NCBI GenBank assembly: GCA_964554385.1
Contig: CAZKOM010000061.1
Location: forward strand, 1 to 13,204
DNA: 13,204 nt
DNA from: JAGKXC01 sp964554385
GTDB taxonomy: Bacteria; Bacteroidota; Bacteroidia; NS11-12g; UBA955
Reading direction: 5' to 3'
Position numbers and translations under genes: made by a program
Shown here: piece after piece, positions 6,463-13,204 of the stretch
Position numbering within the stretch: position 1 is the stretch's first letter
Layout: each line of letters starts with the position of its first letter
The notes under the pieces: generated by a model
Told to the model about the DNA's origin: nothing
Databases searched by the model: none
What the model saw: only the letters and a program-made list of their open reading frames with translations

Positions 6463-7443
6463 ATGAATTGGAAGGAAAATTATAAAGGGGTCTTATTTGC
6501 GGTGACCATGGGTCTATTGTCGATGGTTTTAGAAAAATTCACCCCGTCGGCATTCAACAGTATTTTAATTGCTTTACTCATGGGGATTGTATTAGGAAAC
6601 ACCTTATCGCTGCCTAAATCATTGGAACCTGGGGTGGGGTATACCGGCTCAAAAATGCTGGAACTCTCCATTTTGTTTTTGGCTGTAGGAATAAACTACA
6701 CTCAGATTTCTGCTTTAGGATTAAGTAGCTTTTGGGGAATTGCGGTGATGGTTTTATTCATTGTTACGCTTACATTTTTTATGAGCAAGTATTTTCAATG
6801 TCCAACAAATACGGGTCTATTGGTTGGTTTTGGAACGGCAATTTGTGGTTCAAGTGCGATTGCAGCGTTAGCTCCATCATTAAAGAATAAAGAAAAAGAA
6901 GATGTGGCCATATCGATGGCAGTGGTGAATTTAATGGGGACAATAGGGATGTTGTTGCTACCTTGGATTGTGATGCAACTCAATTTTTCTAATGCAGATT
7001 TAGGCTATATCATTGGAGCCACCTTGCACTCGGTTGGTAACGTAGCAGGTGCAGGATTTACAATTGGAAAGGAAGCCGGGGATGCTGCAATTACGGTGAA
7101 GTTAGCCCGCGTAGCCATGCTCACCCCAGGGTTGATTTATATGAATTATCTAGTAAATCGAGATACTCAAACAAATTGGAAATCCTATTTTAAACTACCC
7201 TGGTATTTGATCGGATTTATTGCGGTTACCGTAATCGTTTCGATAATTGATATACCAAAGGAGACCTCTAAATCGTTGGAATATATCGGTAAAATCATAT
7301 TAACCATCGCCATGGCCGCCATTGGCTTAAAAGTGAGCTTTAATAAGTTGCTCAAATCGGGAAATCGAGGAATTCTGTTTGGAGTTGTAATCTTTGTACT
7401 ACAAATATTATTGGTATTGATTTTGTTAAAAATCAACCGTTAA
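6463..7443 (+). CDS. YeiH-family (UPF0324) putative sulfate/anion exporter
   Basis: This is an integral inner-membrane protein of 326 residues with about ten hydrophobic segments along its whole length. Family signatures are FGTAICGSSAIAALAPSL (123-140), a polar loop KNKEKEDVAISMAVVNLMGT (141-160), ATLHSVGNVAGAGF (186-199), then KLARVAMLTPGL (213-224). These are the conserved parts of the YeiH/YeiH-like (Cons_hypoth698) family, annotated as putative sulfate exporters; the substrate is not firmly established. The inverted repeat at 6404-6431 lies just upstream and may control it. The stop codon overlaps that of the convergent YdeI/DUF1801 gene. A TauE/SafE gene about 0.7 kb downstream belongs to another family linked to sulfur oxyanions, which weakly supports a sulfur role. 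Confidence 0.9.
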   Translation: MNWKENYKGVLFAVTMGLLSMVLEKFTPSAFNSILIALLMGIVLGNTLSLPKSLEPGVGYTGSKMLELSILFLAVGINYTQISALGLSSFWGIAVMVLFIVTLTFFMSKYFQCPTNTGLLVGFGTAICGSSAIAALAPSLKNKEKEDVAISMAVVNLMGTIGMLLLPWIVMQLNFSNADLGYIIGATLHSVGNVAGAGFTIGKEAGDAAITVKLARVAMLTPGLIYMNYLVNRDTQTNWKSYFKLPWYLIGFIAVTVIVSIIDIPKETSKSLEYIGKIILTIAMAAIGLKVSFNKLLKSGNRGILFGVVIFVLQILLVLILLKINR

Positions 7444-8060
7444 TCGTGCATCCCTTTTCCTAATAATATTTGCGGGATCCACTTGTGGATTCGAGTAATA
7501 CGCGTAGCCGATTGCTTTGCCGAGGAAAAATGCAATAAATAACCCTTTTGTCTACCTGGGGTAAGTGCTTCAAAGGCTTGCTTCCAATCCAAATGGGAGT
7601 CCAATATTTCTTTTAATTCCTCAGGATAAGGATATTCATCAACCGGTTTGCTTATGATTTTTGCCCCCGATTCTTCTATGGCAATTGCTTCTTGGATATA
7701 GGATTTAACGATGGGTTCTATTTCCAATAACTCCTGAATATGCCTTACTTTAATCATTCTGCCATGTTGAGAATTTTCTCCGGGTTTTTCCAATATTCCA
7801 GAAGGATCCTTCATTAATCCCCCTTTGAAAAAACTCAATCCACAACATTCCTTGAATGCGTAAAGCATGGAAATGTTTTTACCATTATGGGTATAACAAG
7901 GCATGCCCCATTTCAACTCTTCGGTTAACCCAGAATCCAGCAACCAAATCCGCATGATTTCCATGGGCTCCGTCCATAAATGAACTTTACAGGCCGGTGT
8001 TCCGCCGAGTTTACAACGCATACAGCCAACTTCAAAAAATCGATCAACCAATGGATTCAT
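7440..8060 (-). CDS. YdeI/OmdA-like protein with DUF1801 domain
   Basis: This soluble protein of 206 residues contains a DUF1801 (YdhG-like) domain at about residues 30-130, with LTEELKWGMPCYTHNGKNIS (45-64) and GLSFFKGGLM (74-83). A C-terminal YdeI/OmdA-type region at about 145-203 includes LTPGRQKGYLLHFSSAKQSA (166-185) and an Arg/Lys-rich end RITRIHKWIPQILLGKG. The N-terminus carries a cysteine cluster C13-x2-C16-x7-C24 within GCMRCKLGGTPACKVHLW, seen in a subset of the family and compatible with metal binding. The molecular function is not known; YdeI itself has been linked to stress and bacteriocin resistance. The ATG lies 4 nt after a perfect TAnnTTTG box, so its mRNA may be leaderless. 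The last four bases (TTAA) are shared with the stop of the convergent YeiH-family gene. Confidence 0.88.
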   Translation of the reverse strand: MNPLVDRFFEVGCMRCKLGGTPACKVHLWTEPMEIMRIWLLDSGLTEELKWGMPCYTHNGKNISMLYAFKECCGLSFFKGGLMKDPSGILEKPGENSQHGRMIKVRHIQELLEIEPIVKSYIQEAIAIEESGAKIISKPVDEYPYPEELKEILDSHLDWKQAFEALTPGRQKGYLLHFSSAKQSATRITRIHKWIPQILLGKGMHD

Positions 8061-8064
8061 CGTT

Positions 8065-8072
8065 CAAAAATA
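8065..8072 (-). promoter_or_regulatory. Promoter -7 element of the YdeI/DUF1801 gene, 4 nt from the ATG
   Basis: The minus strand reads TATTTTTG followed by AACG and the ATG at 8060. This is an exact TAnnTTTG match at the same 4-nt distance as at the DtxR-type gene, again predicting a leaderless transcript. No clear -33 TTG is seen. Confidence 0.5.
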
Positions 8073-8115
8073 ATCATTCGTACCTTTTTTCATTGGAATT
8101 TTAATCGCTTTCCTC

Positions 8116-8123
8116 GAAGTTTG
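8116..8123 (+). promoter_or_regulatory. Possible -7 element of the TauE/SafE gene, 4 nt from the ATG
   Basis: GAAGTTTG keeps the TTTG half of the consensus but has GA for TA. It is followed by TTCT and the ATG at 8128, the same 4-nt spacing as in two other genes here. Taken alone the match is weak. Confidence 0.3.
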
Positions 8124-8127
8124 TTCT

Positions 8128-8898
8128 ATGCCCATTTCCCAAGAGTCAATCAATTTATTGGAAATCGCAGGAATACTGATTATTGTTTCGGCAATTCAAT
8201 CCATTTTTGGGGTGGGAATCCTGTTGTTTGGTACCCCACTGTTATTGTTGTTAGGCTATCCATTTCAACAAGTACTGTGGATTGTTTTACCCGTTTCCTT
8301 AGCAGTTAGCATGGTCCAAGTATTTCGCGGTTGGAAGTTTATTCGATGGGAAATTATTGTCAGACTCTGCCTTTACACCTTGCCATTTACAGTATTAGGA
8401 ACTCTATATATTTCCAAAAATCCTAATATCCCGCATTTGCAATTTTGGATTGCACTGTATCTTCTTATCTTCACTATTGGATTTTATTTTAACGCCTTTC
8501 CCAATTTAATCGAAAGAGCCATGCATCGAAGAAGTGTTTATCTAACCTTATGCGGCATTCTGCATGGACTTACTAATTTAGGCGGATCCCTCTTGTCCTC
8601 CTTTGTAATTGCAAAAATTCCAGATAAAGTTCAAGCCCGATCCACTATTGCTGTGGGGTACGGCTTGTTGGTAATAGTTCAGTTGATTACTTTGTTAGTT
8701 GTTGATAATCAAACAAGTAATGGAGGTGGTTACAGTGGGATTTCATCGTATTGGGTTTTTATTCCGATAGCATTACTGGTGTTTTTCGTGGCCGATAAAA
8801 GAGTTTTTAGTAGGTTTACTAATCCTCAATTTAAACAATATTTTGGGCCGATATTGTTAATTATCAGTTTGATGCTTATGGTGAGGTCATTGCTGTAA
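8128..8898 (+). CDS. TauE/SafE-family membrane transporter (sulfite exporter family)
   Basis: This is an inner-membrane protein of 256 residues with about seven to eight hydrophobic segments in two related halves. The first half contains the family-typical SIFGVGILLFGTPLLLLLGY (25-44) followed by LPVSLAVSMVQ. The second half contains LCGILHGLTNLGGSLLSSFV (141-160) and the loop AKIPDKVQARSTIAVGYGL. This inverted-repeat arrangement is that of TauE/SafE proteins, which are thought to export sulfite, sulfoacetate and related organosulfur anions. Many members have no assigned substrate. It is divergent from the YdeI/DUF1801 gene with a 67-bp gap, and the weak -7-like box lies 4 nt before the ATG. 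It stands alone, followed by 179 bp before the sigma-factor unit. Confidence 0.85.
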   Translation: MPISQESINLLEIAGILIIVSAIQSIFGVGILLFGTPLLLLLGYPFQQVLWIVLPVSLAVSMVQVFRGWKFIRWEIIVRLCLYTLPFTVLGTLYISKNPNIPHLQFWIALYLLIFTIGFYFNAFPNLIERAMHRRSVYLTLCGILHGLTNLGGSLLSSFVIAKIPDKVQARSTIAVGYGLLVIVQLITLLVVDNQTSNGGGYSGISSYWVFIPIALLVFFVADKRVFSRFTNPQFKQYFGPILLIISLMLMVRSLL

Positions 8899-8945
8899 AT
8901 TGTTTGGTTGGAATTGGATAATCCGTTTGTAGTCATCCCTTACCT

Positions 8946-8962
8946 TATCCAGAGAATGGATA
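8946..8962. terminator. Weak hairpin after the TauE/SafE gene
   Basis: TATCCA-GAGAA-TGGATA forms a perfect 6-bp stem with a 5-nt loop, 47 bp after the stop codon. No T-run follows, so it may be a weak terminator or chance. Confidence 0.25.
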
Positions 8963-9077
8963 GAAACTCGTAGTTTGTGTCGATTAAATAGAAACCTGAA
9001 TATTTATTTTTTGATGTCTATGCAACTATTGGGGGCAGAATTCGCTTTAAGTAGTGTAGGGCATTCATAGCCACCCC

Positions 9078-9650
9078 ATGAAATCGGTTACCCAGATAGA
9101 ATTAAACTTGATGCAACAACAGGATGAAAATACCTTGCACCGGGTATTTAACCAGCTGTATCCTATGTTGTTTTCTGTGGCGTATCGATACTCAAACGAT
9201 ATAAACAATGCCGAAGATGCAGTGATGATGGCTTGGGTGAATGCACTGGCTCAAATCAACAAGTTTCAACTTAAACACGACAATGCCTTCTATTTTTGGT
9301 TGAAAAAAATTGTTATTAACGAATCCATTAAAATAATAAAGACTACGGGTAATTTTCACTTGGTACCTCTGGAGGAGGCCGATGAAACAGTTAGTCAACC
9401 AGATATTGAAAACTCTATAGATATAGAGCATTTGCGATTTTGTATTGAACAGCTTCCCCCCGGTTATCGAACCGTTTTCAACTTATTTGCAGTGGAAGGG
9501 TTTTCCCATAAAGAAATTGCTACTATGCTTCAGATTTCGGAATCAACAAGTAAATCTCAGTATCTCAGAGCTAGAAATCAATTGCAAAAATTATTAATTA
9601 AATACCAAACCAAAGCCACTGGCGGTCTGTCTAACGTTCAATCCCAATAA
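9078..9650 (+). CDS. ECF-type RNA polymerase sigma factor
   Basis: This is a 190-residue sigma-70 family protein of the extracytoplasmic-function type, with regions 2 and 4 only. Region 2 spans about residues 25-92 (YPMLFSVAYRYSNDINNAED and the WLKKIVINESIKII helix). A linker follows (about 93-115), then region 4 at about 118-173 with LPPGYRTVFNLFAVEGFSHK and the DNA-binding helix-turn-helix near 144-165. The EIATMLQISESTSKSQYLRA pattern is typical of Bacteroidota ECF factors. It heads a plus-strand unit, with the next gene starting 2 bp after its stop, so its membrane partner is probably co-produced. No clear TAnnTTTG or ECF-type promoter was found in the 179-bp upstream region. A near-consensus box with one extra base occurs around 9003-9014. 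The stimulus and regulon are not known. Confidence 0.92.
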   Translation: MKSVTQIELNLMQQQDENTLHRVFNQLYPMLFSVAYRYSNDINNAEDAVMMAWVNALAQINKFQLKHDNAFYFWLKKIVINESIKIIKTTGNFHLVPLEEADETVSQPDIENSIDIEHLRFCIEQLPPGYRTVFNLFAVEGFSHKEIATMLQISESTSKSQYLRARNQLQKLLIKYQTKATGGLSNVQSQ

Positions 9651-9652
9651 TT

Positions 9653-10315
9653 ATGAAACCACAAGAACTTGAGAAAATGGCATCCCAACTTTCGGATTTA
9701 ACGAATTACCCCAAAGGTTATGTTCCCGATGTTAAAAAACAATATTATCGAACAAAAAGGCTGCAGCAAGAAATGCAATCGAAACGCCCGAATTCCCGAT
9801 GGCTCTGGATTGCGGCATCCATTATTTTCGTTGCGGCTGTTTTTGTTTTTTTTGAGTTTAATTCCTCATCATCCATAAAAAAGGTTGCATTATCTAATAA
9901 AAAGTCAATTAAATCTGAAGTTATTGAAGATTATTCCAACATGCAGAAACAGGTAGAAATAGCTGAAATTAAGAATATTGAGAAATTAAATCGCAGTATT
10001 GAACATCAATCATCGGATTCATTAACAAATATCCAAAAACAGGATACAATCATAGCGCAAAAAGTTGTTCCTACTTTGGCTTTACTCAAATCAAAAGATA
10101 CCGTAGTTGAAAAATTAAGTCCAAAATGGGTGAGCCAATTAAAAAAACAGCGTAAATACAACATTATTTCAATTGCCCCTGAAGCGCTTAATCCTCAACC
10201 CAAATTGCACAATCGAAACTTTGATTTTTTTGTATTAGGCGACCGAGGATTTGAATTAATCAAACGATTACCTCAAAAAGAAGAAACAATCCTTTACCCC
10301 AACCAGGATAATTAA
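9653..10315 (+). CDS. Single-pass membrane protein in anti-sigma position
   Basis: The 220-residue protein has a charged cytoplasmic N-terminus (1-48), one membrane segment (WLWIAASIIFVAAVFVFFEF, 50-69), and a Lys/Gln/Ser-rich periplasmic part of about 150 residues. It starts 2 bp after the ECF sigma stop codon, the classic place for an anti-sigma factor. In topology it resembles Bacteroidota anti-sigma partners, with a short N-terminal sigma-binding part and one membrane helix. It lacks the zinc-binding HxxxCxxC motif of ZAS anti-sigma factors and I recognise no named domain. Function as an anti-sigma factor is therefore inferred from position and topology only. The next gene follows after 42 bp without a visible promoter. 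Confidence 0.75.
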   Translation: MKPQELEKMASQLSDLTNYPKGYVPDVKKQYYRTKRLQQEMQSKRPNSRWLWIAASIIFVAAVFVFFEFNSSSSIKKVALSNKKSIKSEVIEDYSNMQKQVEIAEIKNIEKLNRSIEHQSSDSLTNIQKQDTIIAQKVVPTLALLKSKDTVVEKLSPKWVSQLKKQRKYNIISIAPEALNPQPKLHNRNFDFFVLGDRGFELIKRLPQKEETILYPNQDN

Positions 10316-10357
10316 TACAAATAACAAACACTACTTAATCATTTAACCTAATTTTAT

Positions 10358-11668
10358 ATGAGATTTAATCTAGTATACACGGTATTTATATCATGCATGA
10401 TTGCCCCGTTTATTTCGGCACAATCAACACAGATTACTGGGACATCCGTTCAGCTGCAAACAAAAATGATAAAAACCGATGTTCCTCGCAGAGATACCGC
10501 CGTTTTTGGAATTAAGGGGTGTTCACGCATCATTTTTTCAGGACCTACATTGTATCATATCGGTAATTACCAACATACAACTACCGTTTTAAATCACTTT
10601 ATGACGGATTTTAAACAGAGTGTTAATGGGCTAGATACATCGGATTATCCGTTGGGCGCCTCCTATTTCTGCATTCCCAATGGGAAACGACAGTTAAAAT
10701 TACAAAATCCGGATTTTGTAGGAGATAAACAAAGTTTTAAAGAAGAGTTGAAATTCTTTCTCGATAGTTTACCCAATATATGCTATCAATTGTACGATGT
10801 GCAGAATTCTGTGAATTTGTCGATTTATTTATCATCGTTCAAAGAGCTTGCTATAATTGATACATTTTCGCAAGGAAAAACATGGAATCATATATTTAAT
10901 GACAGCATAAAATTCCCAATTTCCGTTGATTCTTTTCTGGCGCACGTTCGATTGGTTACCAATCCAGCGCCAATAAATCATGCTATGCAGCGATTTCGAT
11001 ACTATTATTACGATCAATTAAATTTCGTTCCTGAAAAGGATGTAGATTTGTTTTGGTTAGATTCTTTAGCTTCTTCGAAAAATTTAAAACGACCTTACAT
11101 TGGTCCCGGTGATGTAAAGGGGAAATCCACAAGGACCACAGTAATTGGTGTAAGTGGAATTGAATCTAAAACAAATTTTTGGCCCCATGGATTATCCTTG
11201 AACGCAATGACTATTGCTAGAGAGTACGCTATTGGTACCACCGTGGAATTGCCGATATATAGACAATTTAAAAAATATGTGCCCATATCCTGGTGGTACG
11301 GGGGCATATCTACCTATTGGTCATCAAACTTTCTTGAATCTAGAAGTGGAATTCAAAGTAACTACAGTTCTAGTTACCAAATTGGATGGATGTACATTCA
11401 AAATCAGGGCATGGAAGAACCCGTTTCTTTGGGTTTTGAAATAGGATATATACCGGGTAAAAGTAAAAATTTACCGGACGAGAACATTTGGATTCCCAAA
11501 GAATCATTGTCATTTCTCATTCGATCCAATCGAGCGAAATACCAGTTTTCTGCAGGAATACTGTGCGAAACTCAAGTCTTGAAATACAGTCGAGTATACC
11601 CAGACCCCACTTCAAAAATTAAAGGTACGGGTTGGGCCCCCCTAGTAAGGCTATCCTTACCTCTTTAA
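10358..11668 (+). CDS. Secreted or outer-membrane protein of unknown function
   Basis: I do not recognise this 436-residue protein. It starts with a typical signal peptide (MRFNLVYTVFISCMIAPF followed by ISAQ, cleaved near residue 22), so it is exported. It has no lipobox cysteine, so it is not a lipoprotein. Residues about 25-230 show no known motif. Residues about 295-436 alternate polar and aromatic residues (SWWYGGISTYW, SYQIGWMYI, SLGFEIGYI), as in beta-strands of an outer-membrane barrel, and it ends in LVRLSLPL. It is the third gene after an ECF sigma factor and its membrane partner, with a 42-bp gap, so it may be an envelope protein tied to that regulatory unit. A secreted beta-sandwich protein is the alternative to a barrel. 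Confidence 0.7.
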   Translation: MRFNLVYTVFISCMIAPFISAQSTQITGTSVQLQTKMIKTDVPRRDTAVFGIKGCSRIIFSGPTLYHIGNYQHTTTVLNHFMTDFKQSVNGLDTSDYPLGASYFCIPNGKRQLKLQNPDFVGDKQSFKEELKFFLDSLPNICYQLYDVQNSVNLSIYLSSFKELAIIDTFSQGKTWNHIFNDSIKFPISVDSFLAHVRLVTNPAPINHAMQRFRYYYYDQLNFVPEKDVDLFWLDSLASSKNLKRPYIGPGDVKGKSTRTTVIGVSGIESKTNFWPHGLSLNAMTIAREYAIGTTVELPIYRQFKKYVPISWWYGGISTYWSSNFLESRSGIQSNYSSSYQIGWMYIQNQGMEEPVSLGFEIGYIPGKSKNLPDENIWIPKESLSFLIRSNRAKYQFSAGILCETQVLKYSRVYPDPTSKIKGTGWAPLVRLSLPL

Positions 11669-11798
11669 TGGTAGCAGTATGGAGTTTGGAAAGAAATTGA
11701 TTTATTGAACAGTGAATGATTAGGGCGAGTTATAAAACACAGGTAAGTGTAAAAAACAACCCTATTAGGTAAAAAAACACTCTTCAATATATAGAAAA

Positions 11799-11827
11799 AA
11801 AAGACCCGGGTGAGCACCGGGTCTTTT
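11799..11827. terminator. Strong bidirectional hairpin terminator
   Basis: AAAAGACCCGG and CCGGGTCTTTT are perfect 11-bp arms around a 7-nt loop, with a GC-rich core. TTTT ends the right arm, and eight A's (11795-11802) give a T8 tract on the minus strand. It can therefore end the sigma-factor unit on the plus strand (130 bp after the last stop). By its longer T-tract it is even better suited to end a minus-strand RNA. Confidence 0.85.
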
Positions 11828-11851
11828 AAATTATCTCCTGATAAACCTAAC

Positions 11852-11896
11852 CTAAACGAAAAATGCAGGAGGGAGTAAAAGTCTATTCAATGACAT
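11852..11896 (-). other. Possible 14-codon leader peptide in an attenuator-like arrangement
   Basis: The minus-strand ORF reads MSLNRLLLPPAFFV and stops at 11852. Its last codons lie inside a CTCCTG/CAGGAG hairpin, and the strong terminator with its T8 tract follows about 25 nt later. That order (short peptide, hairpin over its end, terminator) is the layout of a transcription attenuator. No minus-strand gene lies downstream and no clear promoter lies upstream, so it could be a small RNA or chance. Confidence 0.2.
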
Positions 11897-12105
11897 AAAA
11901 ACGACAATTGTTAAAGAATATTGTGTAAACTGAAAAAAAAGAATAATTATTTTTTTTATATGCAATCGACTGCAAAGAAATTACCCGATTGTAAGATAGT
12001 GGATTGCAATATTTTTAGGTTCCTCAGGGTTATAATTGAGGTTTAAATTGTTGAAGAAATGCAAGGATAAAGATGTTATAACCTTCGATTGAAACCAATA
12101 TTTTG

Positions 12106-12113
12106 TATCTTTG
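12106..12113 (+). promoter_or_regulatory. Promoter -7 element of katG
   Basis: TATCTTTG is a full match to TAnnTTTG. The -33 candidate is TTCG (12084-12087, 18-bp spacing, one mismatch to TTTG). Transcription would start near 12117-12120, giving an A-rich leader of about 27-30 nt before the ATG at 12147. Confidence 0.6.
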
Positions 12114-12146
12114 TTTTAACAATTAAGAACAATAAAATATCAGTAT

Positions 12147-13204
12147 ATGAGTCAAGATTTAAGCAAGAATTCTTACAACGTAAACAGCGAAAGTAAATGC
12201 CCATTTTCAGGAAGCGTTTTGCGTAAATCCGCAGGCGGAGGTCCCTCCAACCGCGATTGGTGGCCTAATCAATTAAAACTGAACATTCTTCGTCAACATT
12301 CAACATTGTCGAATCCTATGGATCCCGATTTTAACTATGCCGAGGAATTTAAGACCTTAGATTTGGCAGCAGTAAAGAAAGATATCGAAGAATTGATGAC
12401 AACTTCTCAGGACTGGTGGCCTGCAGACTACGGTCATTATGGACCATTTTTTATCAGAATGGCTTGGCACAGTGCTGGAACCTATCGTATTCATGATGGT
12501 AGAGGTGGAGCGGGAACAGGAACTCAGCGTTTTGCACCATTGAACAGCTGGCCCGATAACGCCAATTTAGACAAGGCGAGATTGTTGCTTTGGCCGATCA
12601 AGCAGAAATATGGTAAAAAATTATCCTGGGCTGATTTAATGATTTTAGCAGGTAATGTTGCCTTAGAGTCTATGGGATTCAAAACTTTTGGTTTTGGTGG
12701 TGGTAGAGAAGATGTTTGGGAGCCAGAAGAAGACATTTATTGGGGTTCTGAAAGCGAGTGGTTAGGTGATAAGCGTTACAGCGGAGACCGCGATTTGGAA
12801 AATCCATTAGGAGCAGTTCAGATGGGATTGATTTATGTAAATCCAGAAGGACCTAACGGTAATCCTGATCCTATCGCAGCGGCGCGCGATATTCGTGAAA
12901 CCTTCGGTAGAATGGCTATGAATGATGAAGAAACTGTAGCATTAATCGCAGGTGGACATACATTCGGAAAATCACACGGTGCAGGAGATCCATCCAAATA
13001 TGTTGGGCCAGAGCCTGCAGGTGCCTCTATCGAGGAAATGAGTACCGGTTGGAAAAATACTATGGGTACAGGTCATGGAGAAAATACAATTACCTCTGGA
13101 TTAGAAGGTGCTTGGACAACTACACCAACCCAATGGTCAAATAACTATTTTGAAAATTTATTTGGATACGAATGGGAATTGACCAAAAGCCCAGCAGGTG
13201 CTCA
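12147..13204 (+). CDS. katG: Catalase-peroxidase KatG, N-terminal domain (3' part cut by window edge)
   Basis: This haem enzyme breaks down hydrogen peroxide. The window holds the first 352 codons of a protein that is usually about 730-750 residues, so about half is seen, with no frameshift. The distal active site R104, W107 and H108 lies in FIRMAWHSAGTYR (102-114). Y230 in QMGLIYVNPEGPNG is the tyrosine of the Met-Tyr-Trp crosslink with W107; the methionine lies beyond the edge. H271 in LIAGGHTFGKSHGAG is the proximal haem ligand. The N-terminus SKCPFSG, followed by RDWWPNQL, is family-typical and supports the ATG at 12147. The gene has its own Bacteroidota-type promoter. A peroxide-responsive operator was not identified. 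Confidence 0.96.
   Translation, partial: MSQDLSKNSYNVNSESKCPFSGSVLRKSAGGGPSNRDWWPNQLKLNILRQHSTLSNPMDPDFNYAEEFKTLDLAAVKKDIEELMTTSQDWWPADYGHYGPFFIRMAWHSAGTYRIHDGRGGAGTGTQRFAPLNSWPDNANLDKARLLLWPIKQKYGKKLSWADLMILAGNVALESMGFKTFGFGGGREDVWEPEEDIYWGSESEWLGDKRYSGDRDLENPLGAVQMGLIYVNPEGPNGNPDPIAAARDIRETFGRMAMNDEETVALIAGGHTFGKSHGAGDPSKYVGPEPAGASIEEMSTGWKNTMGTGHGENTITSGLEGAWTTTPTQWSNNYFENLFGYEWELTKSPAGA

Larger units (their letters stand above)
11669..12146. other. Intergenic region of 478 bp with several small structures
   Basis: No protein-coding gene of normal size was seen. From left to right there is a nested pairing possibility (TAGGG 11721-11725 with CCCTA 11760-11764, enclosing ACAC/GTGT), a strong terminator hairpin (11799-11827), and a CTCCTG/CAGGAG inverted repeat (11835-11840 and 11866-11871). 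Next come a 14-codon minus-strand ORF, a TGCAATC/GATTGCA inverted repeat (11961-11967 and 12002-12008), a CCTCAG/TTGAGG hairpin (12022-12041, one wobble), and the katG promoter. Confidence 0.7.

Noticed and set aside
7980..8309. Plus-strand frame of 109 codons spanning the YdeI/DUF1801 start and the TauE/SafE start
   Set aside because: It overlaps two well-supported genes and its translation resembles no known family.
12524..12736. Minus-strand frame of 70 codons inside katG
   Set aside because: It is a shadow frame within a strongly conserved catalase-peroxidase region.
1..13204. CRISPR array, transposon, prophage or toxin-antitoxin/defence system
   Set aside because: No regularly spaced repeats, transposase, integrase, phage or nuclease motifs were seen, and all sizeable genes belong to ordinary chromosomal families or to the sigma-factor unit.

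Overview
The window looks like chromosomal DNA of a Bacteroidota bacterium. It is AT-rich. Several genes are preceded by the Bacteroidota-type -7 promoter element TAnnTTTG instead of a Shine-Dalgarno sequence. The gene content fits too: a TonB-dependent receptor, YitT with a DUF2179 domain, an ECF sigma factor with a one-helix membrane partner, and a YdeI/DUF1801 protein. The genus cannot be fixed from the sequence. No tRNA, rRNA, CRISPR array, insertion sequence or phage gene was seen.

Positions 1-4764 hold a metal-homeostasis block. On the minus strand, reading from about 4.0 kb down to 1, lie a TonB-dependent outer-membrane receptor, a DUF2200 protein, a YitT-family membrane protein, and a VIT/CCC1-type iron/manganese transporter cut by the window edge. 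Gaps between these genes are 51, 41 and 64 bp, so they may be co-transcribed. Divergent from them is a DtxR/MntR-type regulator with a FeoA-like C-terminal domain. The intergenic region carries a perfect 7-6-7 inverted repeat that overlaps the receptor's -7 box, plus a further half-site. The simplest reading is that the regulator controls receptor transcription in response to a metal.

Positions 4765-8898 are a housekeeping and transport stretch. A 477-residue Rickettsia/Thermus-type isocitrate dehydrogenase (minus) converges on the regulator across a hairpin terminator. A YeiH-family anion exporter (plus) follows, with an 8-12-8 inverted repeat in its upstream region. It ends tail-to-tail with a YdeI/DUF1801 protein (minus), and the two stop codons share four bases. 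Divergent from that is a TauE/SafE-type transporter. Both transporter families are linked to sulfur oxyanions, but substrates cannot be read from this sequence.

Positions 8899-11668 hold a three-gene plus-strand unit: an ECF sigma factor, a single-pass membrane protein in the anti-sigma position 2 bp downstream, and a secreted protein of unknown function with a beta-rich C-terminal part.

Positions 11669-12146 are non-coding, with a strong hairpin terminator and a possible minus-strand leader-peptide/attenuator-like arrangement. The window ends in the first 352 codons of katG, with its own promoter.

The most useful observations are a cluster of three genes with a -7-like box exactly 4 nt before the ATG (predicted leaderless mRNAs), the putative operator of the DtxR-type regulator, the inverted repeat before yeiH, and the orphan attenuator-like element. 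I found no clear undescribed multi-gene system.
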